From an uncultured Alistipes sp. (GTDB lineage: Bacteria; Bacteroidota; Bacteroidia; Bacteroidales; Rikenellaceae): DNA of 23,911 nucleotides. Positions 1 to 7,077 of the stretch are shown piece by piece; within the stretch, counting starts at the first letter, position 1, and each line of letters starts with the position of its first letter. Under the pieces are notes generated by a model that saw only the letters and a list, made by a program, of their open reading frames with translations, was not told the origin of the DNA and ran no database searches. The position numbers and the translations under genes were made by a program. The stretch covers positions 1 to 23,911 of the forward strand of contig CALBQR010000024.1 in the NCBI GenBank assembly GCA_937899895.1, read 5' to 3'.

Positions 1-62
1 GACTCAAACCTGTAACCTTCTGATCCGTAGTCAGATGCTCTATTCAATTAAGCTATGGTGCC
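1..62 (-). tRNA. tRNA-Arg(ACG), partial (3' end off the window)
   Basis: Read on the minus strand from base 62, the sequence folds as a tRNA. It has a 7-base acceptor strand (GGCACCA), a D arm, an anticodon stem TCTGA/TCAGA around loop CTACGGA, a 5-base variable region, and the start of the T arm (ACAGG plus loop TTTGAGT). The anticodon is ACG, read as ICG, so it decodes CGU/CGC/CGA arginine codons. The 3' half of the T stem and the acceptor 3' strand lie outside the window. The D loop has A at positions 15 and 19, and the T loop has T at position 56, where C is nearly invariant. A matching promoter lies just upstream. Confidence 0.93.
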
Positions 63-82
63 AATCCTTTGTTTTGCGAGTG

Positions 83-114
83 CAAAGATAGGGCATTTTT
101 TGTGCGCCACCAAA
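83..114 (-). promoter_or_regulatory. Bacteroidota-type promoter of the tRNA-Arg gene
   Basis: On the minus strand there is TTTG (111-114), a 20-base spacer, and TATCTTTG (83-90). This is a full match to the Bacteroidota primary sigma factor pattern. Transcription would start near base 76, about 14 bases before the mature tRNA 5' end. Confidence 0.85.
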
Positions 115-142
115 TATTTTGCAAACTTTTTTAATTTTTTTG

Positions 143-1150
143 CTAAAAAAGTTCATTCAAGAGCTCTCTTAACTCTGCGATCGAGGTGGTGTGTGCTACG
201 ATGCGACCCTCTGGTGAGATGAGATAAGTGGTTGGTAGCGATTCGATTGAGAGCTTTGCAACAATCGCCGCACCACTGCCTTCAATGCCCGAAAGTTGCA
301 ACCACGACGTGGGCTCGTCTTGCGAGGCGATACGTTGTTGCGTGGGGCTGTTGTCCATTGAAATTCGACAAATCGACAACTTTGTGCCCTCATACGGAGC
401 AGTTGTTTCGGCCAAATTGCGACTTCGGGTGTGGTTGTTGATATTCCACGAAGCCCAAAAATCGATCAGAACATATCTCTTCTCGTCAAGCAGTTGCTGC
501 ACTTCGATTGGCAAATCGGCTATGCGTCGGCCCTCCTGCGAGCGCAGGTGGCGTTCAATTCGACTGCGTAGCGGAGCCACAACCTCCGTGCGACGTACTC
601 CCGACGATAACTGCTTGTAGAGTGCCTGTGCCTGGTCGATCGTAAGTTCGCCGCTGATGCGGTTGGTAAGCCAGCCGCCATATAAGTTATTGCTATTCTG
701 TGAGATGTACTTGCGAGTGAGTGAGTTGTATGCCTGCTTGTAGCTTGCCGAGTACTCACCTTCGGGATGGCTCCACGCGAGCGAATCGGCCTCGGAGAGC
801 ATCGCCGTTCGAGCATCGTTCGAGATTGTTCCCGTTGCGCGGTAGTTCTCAACAAGGATTTTACCACGCTCGATGAAGAGCGCAGAGCAGTAGCTTACCT
901 CCTCCGATCGAAGTTCAACGACGCTCGGTCGCTTGGCTTTGCCGCTGATGATGTAGCGGCCGTCGCTACTGTCAAGCTCCAATCGCTCGACATTCCAATT
1001 GCTTGTGTCGGGTAGCTCGCCCTCGATAATTTCGCCCTCAATACGGAAATCGAATTCGCGCGAGGAGAACATACCGCCACCGAGCGACCAGATGATAACT
1101 CCGACCGAGAGTAGGATAACGAGCAGACTTATAAGACGTGTGCGACTCAT
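143..1150 (-). CDS. TlpA-like thioredoxin-fold protein lacking the CXXC motif
   Basis: A 335-residue protein with an N-terminal membrane segment (about residues 5-22) that should act as a signal anchor. A DUF4369-like beta region follows, then a helical linker and a C-terminal thioredoxin fold (about 205-335). The fold keeps the family landmarks: the strand leading into WASW at 232-235, a cis-proline in LPTTY (Pro306) and the final helix. The two catalytic cysteines are replaced by Asn236 and Asn239 (WASWNINN), so it cannot do thiol-disulfide exchange in the usual way. It is a likely divergent relative of the CXXC-containing protein at 1883-2914. Its ATG overlaps the ruvC stop by four bases (ATGA), implying translational coupling. 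It may be a binding or scaffold protein of the periplasmic face; the true role is unknown. Confidence 0.85.
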   Translation of the reverse strand: MSRTRLISLLVILLSVGVIIWSLGGGMFSSREFDFRIEGEIIEGELPDTSNWNVERLELDSSDGRYIISGKAKRPSVVELRSEEVSYCSALFIERGKILVENYRATGTISNDARTAMLSEADSLAWSHPEGEYSASYKQAYNSLTRKYISQNSNNLYGGWLTNRISGELTIDQAQALYKQLSSGVRRTEVVAPLRSRIERHLRSQEGRRIADLPIEVQQLLDEKRYVLIDFWASWNINNHTRSRNLAETTAPYEGTKLSICRISMDNSPTQQRIASQDEPTSWLQLSGIEGSGAAIVAKLSIESLPTTYLISPEGRIVAHTTSIAELRELLNELF

Positions 1151-1803
1151 TTGATCGGTTTTTTGACGGTTCGACGTTGGGGCGTTTCGGCTTTAAGCTC
1201 GCGGTCGGGATTTTGTCGCAGGAATTGCTCCCACGAGCTGCTGCCACGTGCCGAGGTTGCTTTGAGCTTGCCACCCAGCCCCTTTGCACGTTCCGACCCT
1301 GCGAGCGCATTGATTGTCGAGCAGGTGGTAAAGTAGTGGCATACAGCCACCGCCATACCATCTGTTGCATCAAGGCGTTTGGGGTCATACGTAATGCCGA
1401 GCATTGATTGCAGAATCGCAGCTACCTGCTCCTTTGTCGCCGATCCGCGACCTGTGATCGACTGCTTGATACGCGTGGGAGCATACTCTGCAACCGGTAT
1501 CCCGCGACTCAATGCGGCGGCCATTGACACGCCCTGTGCGCGACCCAATTTGAGCATACTCTGCACATTCTCGCCAAAGAAGGGCGATTCCAAAGCCACC
1601 TCATCGGGCTGATACTCATCAATTAACGCTCCGACACGCTTGAAGATGTAGGCCATCTTCTCGTAGGGATCGGTGAGCTTGTGCAGGTCGATGTCGCCAA
1701 TCACAATGGCGCGCGGTTTGCGACCTCCCACTTCGAGAAAGCCGTAACCCGTACGATTAGTACCGGGGTCGATACCCATTATGATCTTCTTCGATTGCTC
1801 CAT
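1147..1803 (-). CDS. ruvC: Crossover junction endodeoxyribonuclease RuvC
   Basis: RuvC cuts Holliday junctions left by recombination, working with the RuvAB branch-migration motor in the cytoplasm. The expected acidic catalytic set is visible: Asp12 in GIDPGTNRTGYG, Glu72 in ALESPFF, and Asp145 and Asp148 in LDATDGMAVAVCH. The core ends near residue 160. The protein runs to 218, longer than the 170-190 typical of the family, with a basic, Ser/Lys-rich tail that is probably disordered. The ATG at 1803 follows a terminator-like hairpin by only about a dozen bases. The gene overlaps the downstream CXXC-less redoxin by four bases, so the two are likely co-translated. Confidence 0.95.
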   Translation of the reverse strand: MEQSKKIIMGIDPGTNRTGYGFLEVGGRKPRAIVIGDIDLHKLTDPYEKMAYIFKRVGALIDEYQPDEVALESPFFGENVQSMLKLGRAQGVSMAAALSRGIPVAEYAPTRIKQSITGRGSATKEQVAAILQSMLGITYDPKRLDATDGMAVAVCHYFTTCSTINALAGSERAKGLGGKLKATSARGSSSWEQFLRQNPDRELKAETPQRRTVKKPIK

Positions 1804-1815
1804 TGCGCGTGGTTG

Positions 1816-1864
1816 AAAAATGCGTCATACGTCGCACTCTTTGGGGAGTTAAACGTATGACGCA
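1816..1864 (-). terminator. Terminator-like hairpin between tlpA-like gene and ruvC
   Basis: A perfect 12-bp stem (1821-1832 with 1853-1864, TGCGTCATACGT and its complement) encloses a 20-base loop that can itself pair (ACTC with GAGT). On the minus strand it is followed directly by five Ts (1816-1820). This is a good intrinsic terminator for the coaD-lpxD-tlpA run. It sits so close to ruvC (T tract ends 12 bases before the ATG) that it may also act as an attenuator for ruvC. Confidence 0.8.
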
Positions 1865-1882
1865 CTGTGGTTTATCTTGTGA

Positions 1883-2914
1883 TTACTCGCCCAGAATCTC
1901 GGCGATCTTTGCCTGAACCTCCTCGCCACGCAGATTAACTGCTACGATCGAGCCGTCGGGACCGATCAGGAAGTTCGAGGGGATGCTGCGTACAGCGTAA
2001 TCCTTGGCAGCCTGATTGTCGAAGTAATTAACGTCGCTCACGTGGATCCAATTCATACCCTTGTTATTAACAGCACTCTTCCAAGCCTCTGCGTCGCGGT
2101 CAAACGATACGCCGTAGATCTCGAAACCCTTATCGTGGTACTTCTCATAGGTTTCGAGCAGGTAGGGTACCTCACGCATACAGGGACCGCACCACGAAGC
2201 CCAGAAGTCGAGCAGAACATACTTGCCCTCGCCAACAACCGACGACAGAGCAACGGGCTCGCCCTCCATATTGTTCTGAACAACCTCGATATAGGGCTTG
2301 CCAACCTCGACATTAGCCTTTGCGGTAGCCAACTCTTTGAGCTTTACGATCTCGTCGGTCAGCTGCATTTCGGGCGAGAACTTCTCAACCTGCTCCAACA
2401 TCTCGGCTGCAGTTGCATCATACGACAACTCGCTCAAATAGAGCTTAACACCGAACAGATTGTCGGCATTCTGTGCAACGCGCTCGCGAATGTTCGAGTA
2501 GTAGAACTCAACGAGTGAATCCTGTGCCTCGATACCTGCCTCACGGTAGCCTGCCATAAACTCGCTCTGGAAAGCGTTGAAATCGGTGCGAGCATCGTTT
2601 GCGGGAGTACCCGAAACGGTGATCGACTGCGGATCCTCGATCGAACCTGCCACTGCAATTGCGCCATTCTCAACATAGACGATTGCAAAAGGACGCTCTG
2701 TACCCAGATACATCAGCGCGGGCTTCTCAACCTCGCCCTTGAAGGTGAATGTGCCTGCCACCATCTCGGTCGAATCGCTCTTCTCGCCCTTCTCGTTCAT
2801 CAGATATACGGTCTGATCCTCGGCACCTTCCAGCTGGCCGTTAATCACGTAACCATTATTGCCGCAACCAACTGCTACCATAGCAACGGCTGCCATTACG
2901 ATAAGTTTTTTCAT
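1883..2914 (-). CDS. TlpA-family thiol-disulfide oxidoreductase lipoprotein (DUF4369 plus thioredoxin fold)
   Basis: A 343-residue lipoprotein. The signal peptide ends in a lipobox with Cys17 (AVGC), which places it in the envelope. The N-terminal half (about 22-110) resembles DUF4369, a helical linker follows, and the C-terminal domain (about 205-343) is a thioredoxin fold. The active site is WCGPC (Cys242, Cys245) and the cis-proline is Pro312 (RSIPSNF). Proteins of this layout are common in Bacteroidota and are thought to reduce or repair disulfides in secreted proteins; the exact partner is unknown. The gene lies 92 bases downstream of lpxD on the same strand with no clear promoter between, and ends in a strong hairpin terminator. 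Confidence 0.9.
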   Translation of the reverse strand: MKKLIVMAAVAMVAVGCGNNGYVINGQLEGAEDQTVYLMNEKGEKSDSTEMVAGTFTFKGEVEKPALMYLGTERPFAIVYVENGAIAVAGSIEDPQSITVSGTPANDARTDFNAFQSEFMAGYREAGIEAQDSLVEFYYSNIRERVAQNADNLFGVKLYLSELSYDATAAEMLEQVEKFSPEMQLTDEIVKLKELATAKANVEVGKPYIEVVQNNMEGEPVALSSVVGEGKYVLLDFWASWCGPCMREVPYLLETYEKYHDKGFEIYGVSFDRDAEAWKSAVNNKGMNWIHVSDVNYFDNQAAKDYAVRSIPSNFLIGPDGSIVAVNLRGEEVQAKIAEILGE

Positions 2915-3006
2915 AGTTTTTTTCGTTTTTATTTAAGATTTAGTTTTTCGTTTCTTTGTGATGACATTTGTCTTGTTGCCTCTCTGCTCTTTCGCACTTT
3001 TCGAGG

Positions 3007-4038
3007 TTACTTCTTCAATTCTGCTACCTCTTTCTCCAAGCGCGATACCGTGCGGCTCAATTCGGGCAGATTGCGGAAGACTGCATTCGAGCGGTGGAAC
3101 TTCAAGCCCGGCAGCGAGGGGGTACCCATACGCATTTCGTTGCTATCGACATTGTTGTCGATACCGCTCTGCGAGCCCGCCTTTACATTGTCGCCAACGG
3201 TCAAATGGCCTGCGATGCCGACCTGACCACCGAACATACAATTCTTGCCCACCTTTGTCGAGCCGGCGATGCCGACTTGTGCAGCGGCAACGGTATTCTC
3301 GCCAACGATGACATTGTGGCCGATCTGGATCAGGTTATCGAGCTTCACGCCGCGACGAATCACCGTCGAGCCCATCGTTGCACGGTCGATACAGGTATTG
3401 GCACCGATCTCGACATCGTCTTCGATCACGACATTGCCAATCTGCGGAATCTTATCGAAATTGCCTTGTGCATTGGGCGCGAAACCGAAACCATCGGCAC
3501 CAATCACCGCGCCTGCGTGCAGGATCACGTTGTTACCGATAACACAACCCTCATAGACCTTCACGCCTGCATTGATTGTTACGTTGTCGCCAATGCGCAC
3601 ATTCTCACCGATATATACCTGCGGATAGATGCGGCAGTTTGCACCCAACTTTGCGCCTGTGTCAATCACTGCGAAGTCGCCCACGTAGCAACCTTCGCCC
3701 AACTGCGCCGTTGCGTCGATCGAGGCGCGCTCGCTGATGCCCGTCTTGCGAGGCTTATTGGCAACATAGAATTCGAGCAACTTTGCAAAGCAACCGTAAG
3801 CGTCATCGACCTTGATCATCGTGGCCGGCACGGGCTGCGACGGCTCGAACGAGCGATTGACAATCACAATCGACGAAGCGGTCGTGTAGATATATTGCTC
3901 ATATTTTGGATTTGCCAGAAACGACAGCGCGCCCTCGTGTCCCTCCTCGATCTTTGCGAAGGTATGTACGGCAGCCTGCGGATTTCCCACTACATCGCCT
4001 TGCAGTACGCCGGCGATCATTTCAGCTGTAAATTGCAT
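3007..4038 (-). CDS. lpxD: UDP-3-O-(3-hydroxyacyl)glucosamine N-acyltransferase LpxD
   Basis: LpxD adds the second hydroxyacyl chain, from acyl-ACP, to the glucosamine of UDP-3-O-acyl-GlcN in lipid A synthesis. The 343-residue length is normal. Residues 1-95 form the uridine-binding N-terminal domain (ALSFLANPKY motif). From about 100 to 300 there are hexapeptide repeats of a left-handed beta helix. A helical tail (SRLEKEVAELKK) closes the protein, as in trimeric LpxD. His241 in QIGHNV matches the catalytic histidine of the E. coli enzyme, and GADGFGFAP is a family signature. The gene follows coaD by 24 bases, so the two probably share the coaD promoter. Bacteroidota often have lpxD next to lpxC/fabZ and lpxA, but those are not seen here. 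Confidence 0.96.
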   Translation of the reverse strand: MQFTAEMIAGVLQGDVVGNPQAAVHTFAKIEEGHEGALSFLANPKYEQYIYTTASSIVIVNRSFEPSQPVPATMIKVDDAYGCFAKLLEFYVANKPRKTGISERASIDATAQLGEGCYVGDFAVIDTGAKLGANCRIYPQVYIGENVRIGDNVTINAGVKVYEGCVIGNNVILHAGAVIGADGFGFAPNAQGNFDKIPQIGNVVIEDDVEIGANTCIDRATMGSTVIRRGVKLDNLIQIGHNVIVGENTVAAAQVGIAGSTKVGKNCMFGGQVGIAGHLTVGDNVKAGSQSGIDNNVDSNEMRMGTPSLPGLKFHRSNAVFRNLPELSRTVSRLEKEVAELKK

Positions 4039-4062
4039 AGTTATAGTGTTTTATATTATATT

Positions 4063-4539
4063 CTACAAATAGTTTTTCAGATTAATCTCTTCGGGCATAA
4101 ACTGTGTCGGGTCGCCACCGAAATAGACCAATTCGCGCACGATGCTCGACGAGATTGCGGCATAGCGCGGCGGGGTGAAGAAGAGTACGGTGGTCAGTTC
4201 GGGATACAGACGCTCGTTGATGAGCTGCATATTGTGTTCATACTCGAAATCGACCGCATTACGCACGCCACGCAGCAGGAACGTCGCTCCGCTCTCGCGG
4301 CAGAAGTCGGCCGTCAGTCCGCGATACATCTTGACCTCAATCTTGTCGTTGCCCTTGAAAACATCCTCGATCAGTCGCACACGTTTTTGGGGTGCAACCA
4401 GACCACGTTTTTCGTTATTGTATCCAACGCCGATAATGATACGATCGAACAGATCGATAGCCTCATCGACAATGGCCTTATGGCCGAGTGTAAAGGGGTC
4501 GAACGACCCTGGGAATACGGCAATTCGTTGCATACTCAT
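4063..4539 (-). CDS. coaD: Phosphopantetheine adenylyltransferase CoaD
   Basis: CoaD transfers AMP from ATP to 4'-phosphopantetheine, the penultimate step of coenzyme A synthesis. The 158-residue length is typical. The nucleotidyltransferase motif PGSFDPFTLGH is at residues 10-20, with the catalytic TxGH histidine. The second signature, ISSSIVREL, is near the C-terminus. Two ATGs lie six bases apart (4539 and 4533). I keep the first, although MQRIAVFPGSFDP from the second would also be a normal N-terminus. The gene has its own promoter and is probably the first of the coaD-lpxD-tlpA run. The CoA and lipid A genes are linked only through acyl-thioester supply. Confidence 0.96.
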   Translation of the reverse strand: MSMQRIAVFPGSFDPFTLGHKAIVDEAIDLFDRIIIGVGYNNEKRGLVAPQKRVRLIEDVFKGNDKIEVKMYRGLTADFCRESGATFLLRGVRNAVDFEYEHNMQLINERLYPELTTVLFFTPPRYAAISSSIVRELVYFGGDPTQFMPEEINLKNYL

Positions 4540-4562
4540 TTCAAACTGTTTCTAAAAACACG

Positions 4563-4594
4563 TAAAGGTATGGATAATTCCGAGAAAAAACAAA
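4563..4594 (-). promoter_or_regulatory. Promoter of coaD-lpxD
   Basis: Minus strand: TTTG (4591-4594), a 20-base spacer and TACCTTTA (4563-4570). This is a one-base departure from TAnnTTTG. The predicted start is near 4556, leaving a leader of about 17 bases before the coaD ATG. Confidence 0.7.
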
Positions 4595-4711
4595 CCTCTT
4601 GCCCTAAACTCCACAATTATAACGATAAAACCACCCTTTTTTATCGCATTTTTTTGTGTCAGAGGGCTTAATTTTAGGGTGCAATGTTTATGAAACTTGC
4701 CGAAAAATTTG

Positions 4712-4719
4712 TAACTTCG
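4712..4719 (+). promoter_or_regulatory. Possible -7 element of the TIGR04076-like gene
   Basis: TAACTTCG (4712-4719) is a near match to TAnnTTTG, placed about 18 bases before the chosen ATG at 4737. The -33 region (TTTA at 4687-4690, 21 bases upstream) is weak. The call rests mostly on position. Confidence 0.4.
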
Positions 4720-4736
4720 CACAAAATCCTCTTCCG

Positions 4737-5039
4737 ATGAAAACTGTAAAGATAACCGTAATGCGAATGGCGCGCTATGACGATTTGATGGCTCGCTATG
4801 AGAACCCGATTGAGCACACCTGCGATATGCGCCTCGGTCAGACATTCCTTGTCGAGAACTGCGAGCGACCTGCTACAATGTGCGAAAGTGCGTGGCAGAC
4901 GTTGGAGCCCTTTGTGCGCGAGTTGGCCGAGGGTGGTGGTAATTTCTTCGATGGTTGGATGCGCGATCCGCACTCGGCAATGCTCTCGTGCAACGATGGT
5001 TTCCGCCCCGTCAGTTTCTATGTCGAGGTGGTGGAATAG
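4737..5039 (+). CDS. TIGR04076-like small protein
   Basis: A 100-residue protein of unknown function. The pattern fits my recollection of the TIGR04076 family: an N-terminal KITV strand, a GQxF turn followed by a Cys-containing segment (MCESAWQTLEPFV), then a GG turn, a Trp-containing segment (DGWMRDP) and a closing CNDGFRPVSFYVE block. Conserved cysteines are near residues 31, 42, 47 and 84. No signal peptide or membrane segment is visible, so it should be cytoplasmic. The frame stays open upstream to 4656. However, the ATG at 4737 gives the usual family N-terminus and sits at the right distance from a -7 like element, while the upstream residues look non-coding. It appears to be a single-gene unit. 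Confidence 0.75.
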   Translation: MKTVKITVMRMARYDDLMARYENPIEHTCDMRLGQTFLVENCERPATMCESAWQTLEPFVRELAEGGGNFFDGWMRDPHSAMLSCNDGFRPVSFYVEVVE

Positions 5040-5101
5040 TCGGCGTAGAGGGTGAGCAAAACGTCTTAATATAAGGATTTTAGTATTGGGATATTAATTT
5101 C

Positions 5102-5133
5102 TTTGCCCGTTTATTTATTTATTTATACCTTTG
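5102..5133 (+). promoter_or_regulatory. Promoter of the DUF975-like gene
   Basis: TTTG (5102-5105), a 20-base spacer and TACCTTTG (5126-5133) match the Bacteroidota consensus exactly. The predicted start is near 5140, giving a leader of about 26 AT-rich bases before the ATG at 5166. Confidence 0.85.
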
Positions 5134-5165
5134 CATATAAACTAACTCTTAAATAATTTGAAAAA

Positions 5166-5798
5166 ATGGTCAAAACAAATTCTCAATTGCGCCAGGAGTC
5201 GCGCGCATTGTTGTCGGGCCACTGGGGAGCAGCGGTTGTCGCTACGCTGATATGTCTGCTCATTGGCGGTGTTTTTTATGGTATGATGATGCTCGATGGC
5301 GAGGGTGGATCGACATTTACTCTGATTTTCTGGGTGGCATATTTCTTAATCCTATCGCCGCTGATGTTGGGTTATATTAATGCTTTCTACATCTTCATCA
5401 AGGGAGAGCAACCGATCGAGGCGGCAAATATGTTCAAGATCTTCTCGTCGAAATATTATTGGAAAGCGGTGGGTGTCTATTTCCTTAATTGGCTCTATAC
5501 GACGCTCTGGACCTTCCTGCTTGTTGTGCCGGGCGTTATCAAGGGCCTTTCGTACTATCTTGCGCCTTATATCCTGCTCGAAAATCCCGAAATCGGAGCC
5601 GAGGGGGCGATTAAGCAGAGTATAAAGATGATGAGAGGACATAAGGGCCGTCTGTTCCTTATGTTGCTCGGAATGATGGGTTTGACCTTTGTGTCGATGC
5701 TCCTGCTCGGTATCCCGATGTTGTGGCTCACACCTTACTATCAGACTACGTTTGTCAAATTCTATCTCGACATAAAAGAGAACTACGTAGAGGCATAG
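5166..5798 (+). CDS. DUF975-like integral membrane protein
   Basis: A 210-residue membrane protein. The N-terminus has the family's basic/hydrophilic start and LSGHWG motif (residues 7-22). About four to five hydrophobic segments follow (near 23-42, 50-75, 100-122 and 158-185). A conserved loop (GLSYYLAPYILLENPEI, then AIKQSIKMMRGHKG) links the middle segments, and the protein ends with a TPYYQTTFVKFY block. These fit DUF975, a family of unknown function found in Gram-positive bacteria and Bacteroidota. It is transcribed alone from a strong promoter and ends at a hairpin shared with the convergent acyltransferase operon. Confidence 0.82.
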   Translation: MVKTNSQLRQESRALLSGHWGAAVVATLICLLIGGVFYGMMMLDGEGGSTFTLIFWVAYFLILSPLMLGYINAFYIFIKGEQPIEAANMFKIFSSKYYWKAVGVYFLNWLYTTLWTFLLVVPGVIKGLSYYLAPYILLENPEIGAEGAIKQSIKMMRGHKGRLFLMLLGMMGLTFVSMLLLGIPMLWLTPYYQTTFVKFYLDIKENYVEA

Positions 5799-5820
5799 TC
5801 GCCACTGCTCGCAAAAATAG

Positions 5821-5855
5821 AATGGCTACTCCTATTTCGGGGGTAGCCATTTTGT
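5821..5855. terminator. Bidirectional terminator between convergent genes
   Basis: A 12-bp stem (5821-5832 with 5840-5851, one T-G wobble) with a 7-base loop. On the plus strand it runs into TTTTGTTTGT. On the minus strand it is followed by CTATTTTT, so it can end both the DUF975-like gene and the acyltransferase operon. Confidence 0.82.
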
Positions 5856-5873
5856 TTGTATCATTGGTTGTCG

Positions 5874-7052
5874 TTACCTCTCTGTTTGGATAAATCGCTT
5901 TGTAAGCCAGCGACGTACGGGCTCGTCGTAGAGTTTCAGACAGGCGTAGGCGAGTGTGATATTGATCGCAAAGACCATAATCACCACGGGCCACGTCGCA
6001 CCGAGCGAATAGAGCTCATTTTTGATCAGCCAAGCGTAGAAGAGGTACATCACCGGGTAGTGAACGATATAGAGCGGATAGGAGATATCGCCCAAAAAGC
6101 CGCACACCTTTGTCGATAGTTTGCTTGTCGTGTCGCCCGATGCCGCTAACCAGACGATTGCGGGGAATACGATCACCACGCACGCGAGCTCATACACTCC
6201 ATTGAGGCTCACTGCGCCATATTTTGCAAATGCGGGCACCGAGAACAGCGCGAACAGCACCGCCCACGCGATCCAGAATATGCCTTTGATCTTCACGGGC
6301 TTAAAGTTGCGCGCCAAGAGCATACCCACCGTAAATGGGAACATCATTCGTAGCAGACCGCCGAAGAGATTGACCGCATCGAGTGTCCAGCCGATACCGA
6401 TCATATCGTAGCCAGAAACATCGGTTGCCACGAACCACACCCACGCCACGCCCAACACCGTTGTCAGCGCCGCCAGCGCACGATTACCCAAGCGACGAAC
6501 GAAGAGGGCATAGATCAGGTTGCCGAGATACTCGAAGAAGAGCGACCAGCTCGGTCCATTGAGCGAGAACATCTCGCCATTGCCACGCACGTCGTACGGC
6601 GCACCGGGGTAGGCGGGGATAAACAACATCGCCAGCACCAATGCCACCATCGACCACGCGAACGAACTCTGTGTGCCGTTCCATTGCACTCCGCCCTGCA
6701 ACCAGAATGTGATCAGTCCAATCACCGCACCCATAATGAGCATAGGGTGCAGACGGATCAGTCGGCGTTTGAAGAAGTCGCGGAGTGTAAGTCGGTTGCG
6801 TGAGGCCTGCCAACGATCGTCGTAGGCGTAGCTGATCACAAAACCCGAAAGCATAAAGAAGAGATCCACGCCCAAATGACCGTGGTTGAAGGTCGTGATG
6901 GCCGTGCCCTCGGCAAAGGCAAATCCCTCGAAAAAGTGATACCAGACCACCATCAGTGCCGCCGCACCTCGCAAGCCGTCGAGCAGGGCGTAGTGGGGTT
7001 TGCTGTCGGCAAATACGGCCGATGGGGTAGTAGCGTGTTGTGCGTTTGTCAT
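5874..7052 (-). CDS. Acyltransferase family 3 (OafA/NodX-like) membrane protein
   Basis: A 392-residue polytopic membrane protein. Acyltransferase-3 proteins move acetyl or other acyl groups onto surface sugars and lipids at the inner membrane. Family landmarks are the N-terminal LDGLRGAAALMVVWYHFF with its conserved Arg and His, then HLGVDLFFMLSGFVIS, the basic RRLIRLHP turn, and a late YPLYIVHYPVMY helix. About ten membrane segments can be picked out. The frame stays open upstream to 7115, but that part overlaps the lipase gene. The ATG at 7052 begins the natural MTNAQH N-terminus and leaves 25 bases after the lipase stop. It is the last gene of a four-gene operon. The acceptor substrate cannot be told from sequence. 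Confidence 0.9.
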   Translation of the reverse strand: MTNAQHATTPSAVFADSKPHYALLDGLRGAAALMVVWYHFFEGFAFAEGTAITTFNHGHLGVDLFFMLSGFVISYAYDDRWQASRNRLTLRDFFKRRLIRLHPMLIMGAVIGLITFWLQGGVQWNGTQSSFAWSMVALVLAMLFIPAYPGAPYDVRGNGEMFSLNGPSWSLFFEYLGNLIYALFVRRLGNRALAALTTVLGVAWVWFVATDVSGYDMIGIGWTLDAVNLFGGLLRMMFPFTVGMLLARNFKPVKIKGIFWIAWAVLFALFSVPAFAKYGAVSLNGVYELACVVIVFPAIVWLAASGDTTSKLSTKVCGFLGDISYPLYIVHYPVMYLFYAWLIKNELYSLGATWPVVIMVFAINITLAYACLKLYDEPVRRWLTKRFIQTER

Positions 7053-7077
7053 ATTGTGGTTACTTCGGTTTATTTGT

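Noticed and set aside
2968..4671. Long plus-strand open frame (567 codons) antisense to lpxD and coaD
   Set aside because: It lies over two well-recognised genes, its translation is rich in His, Cys and Ile with no domain, and it reflects the codon bias of the real genes.
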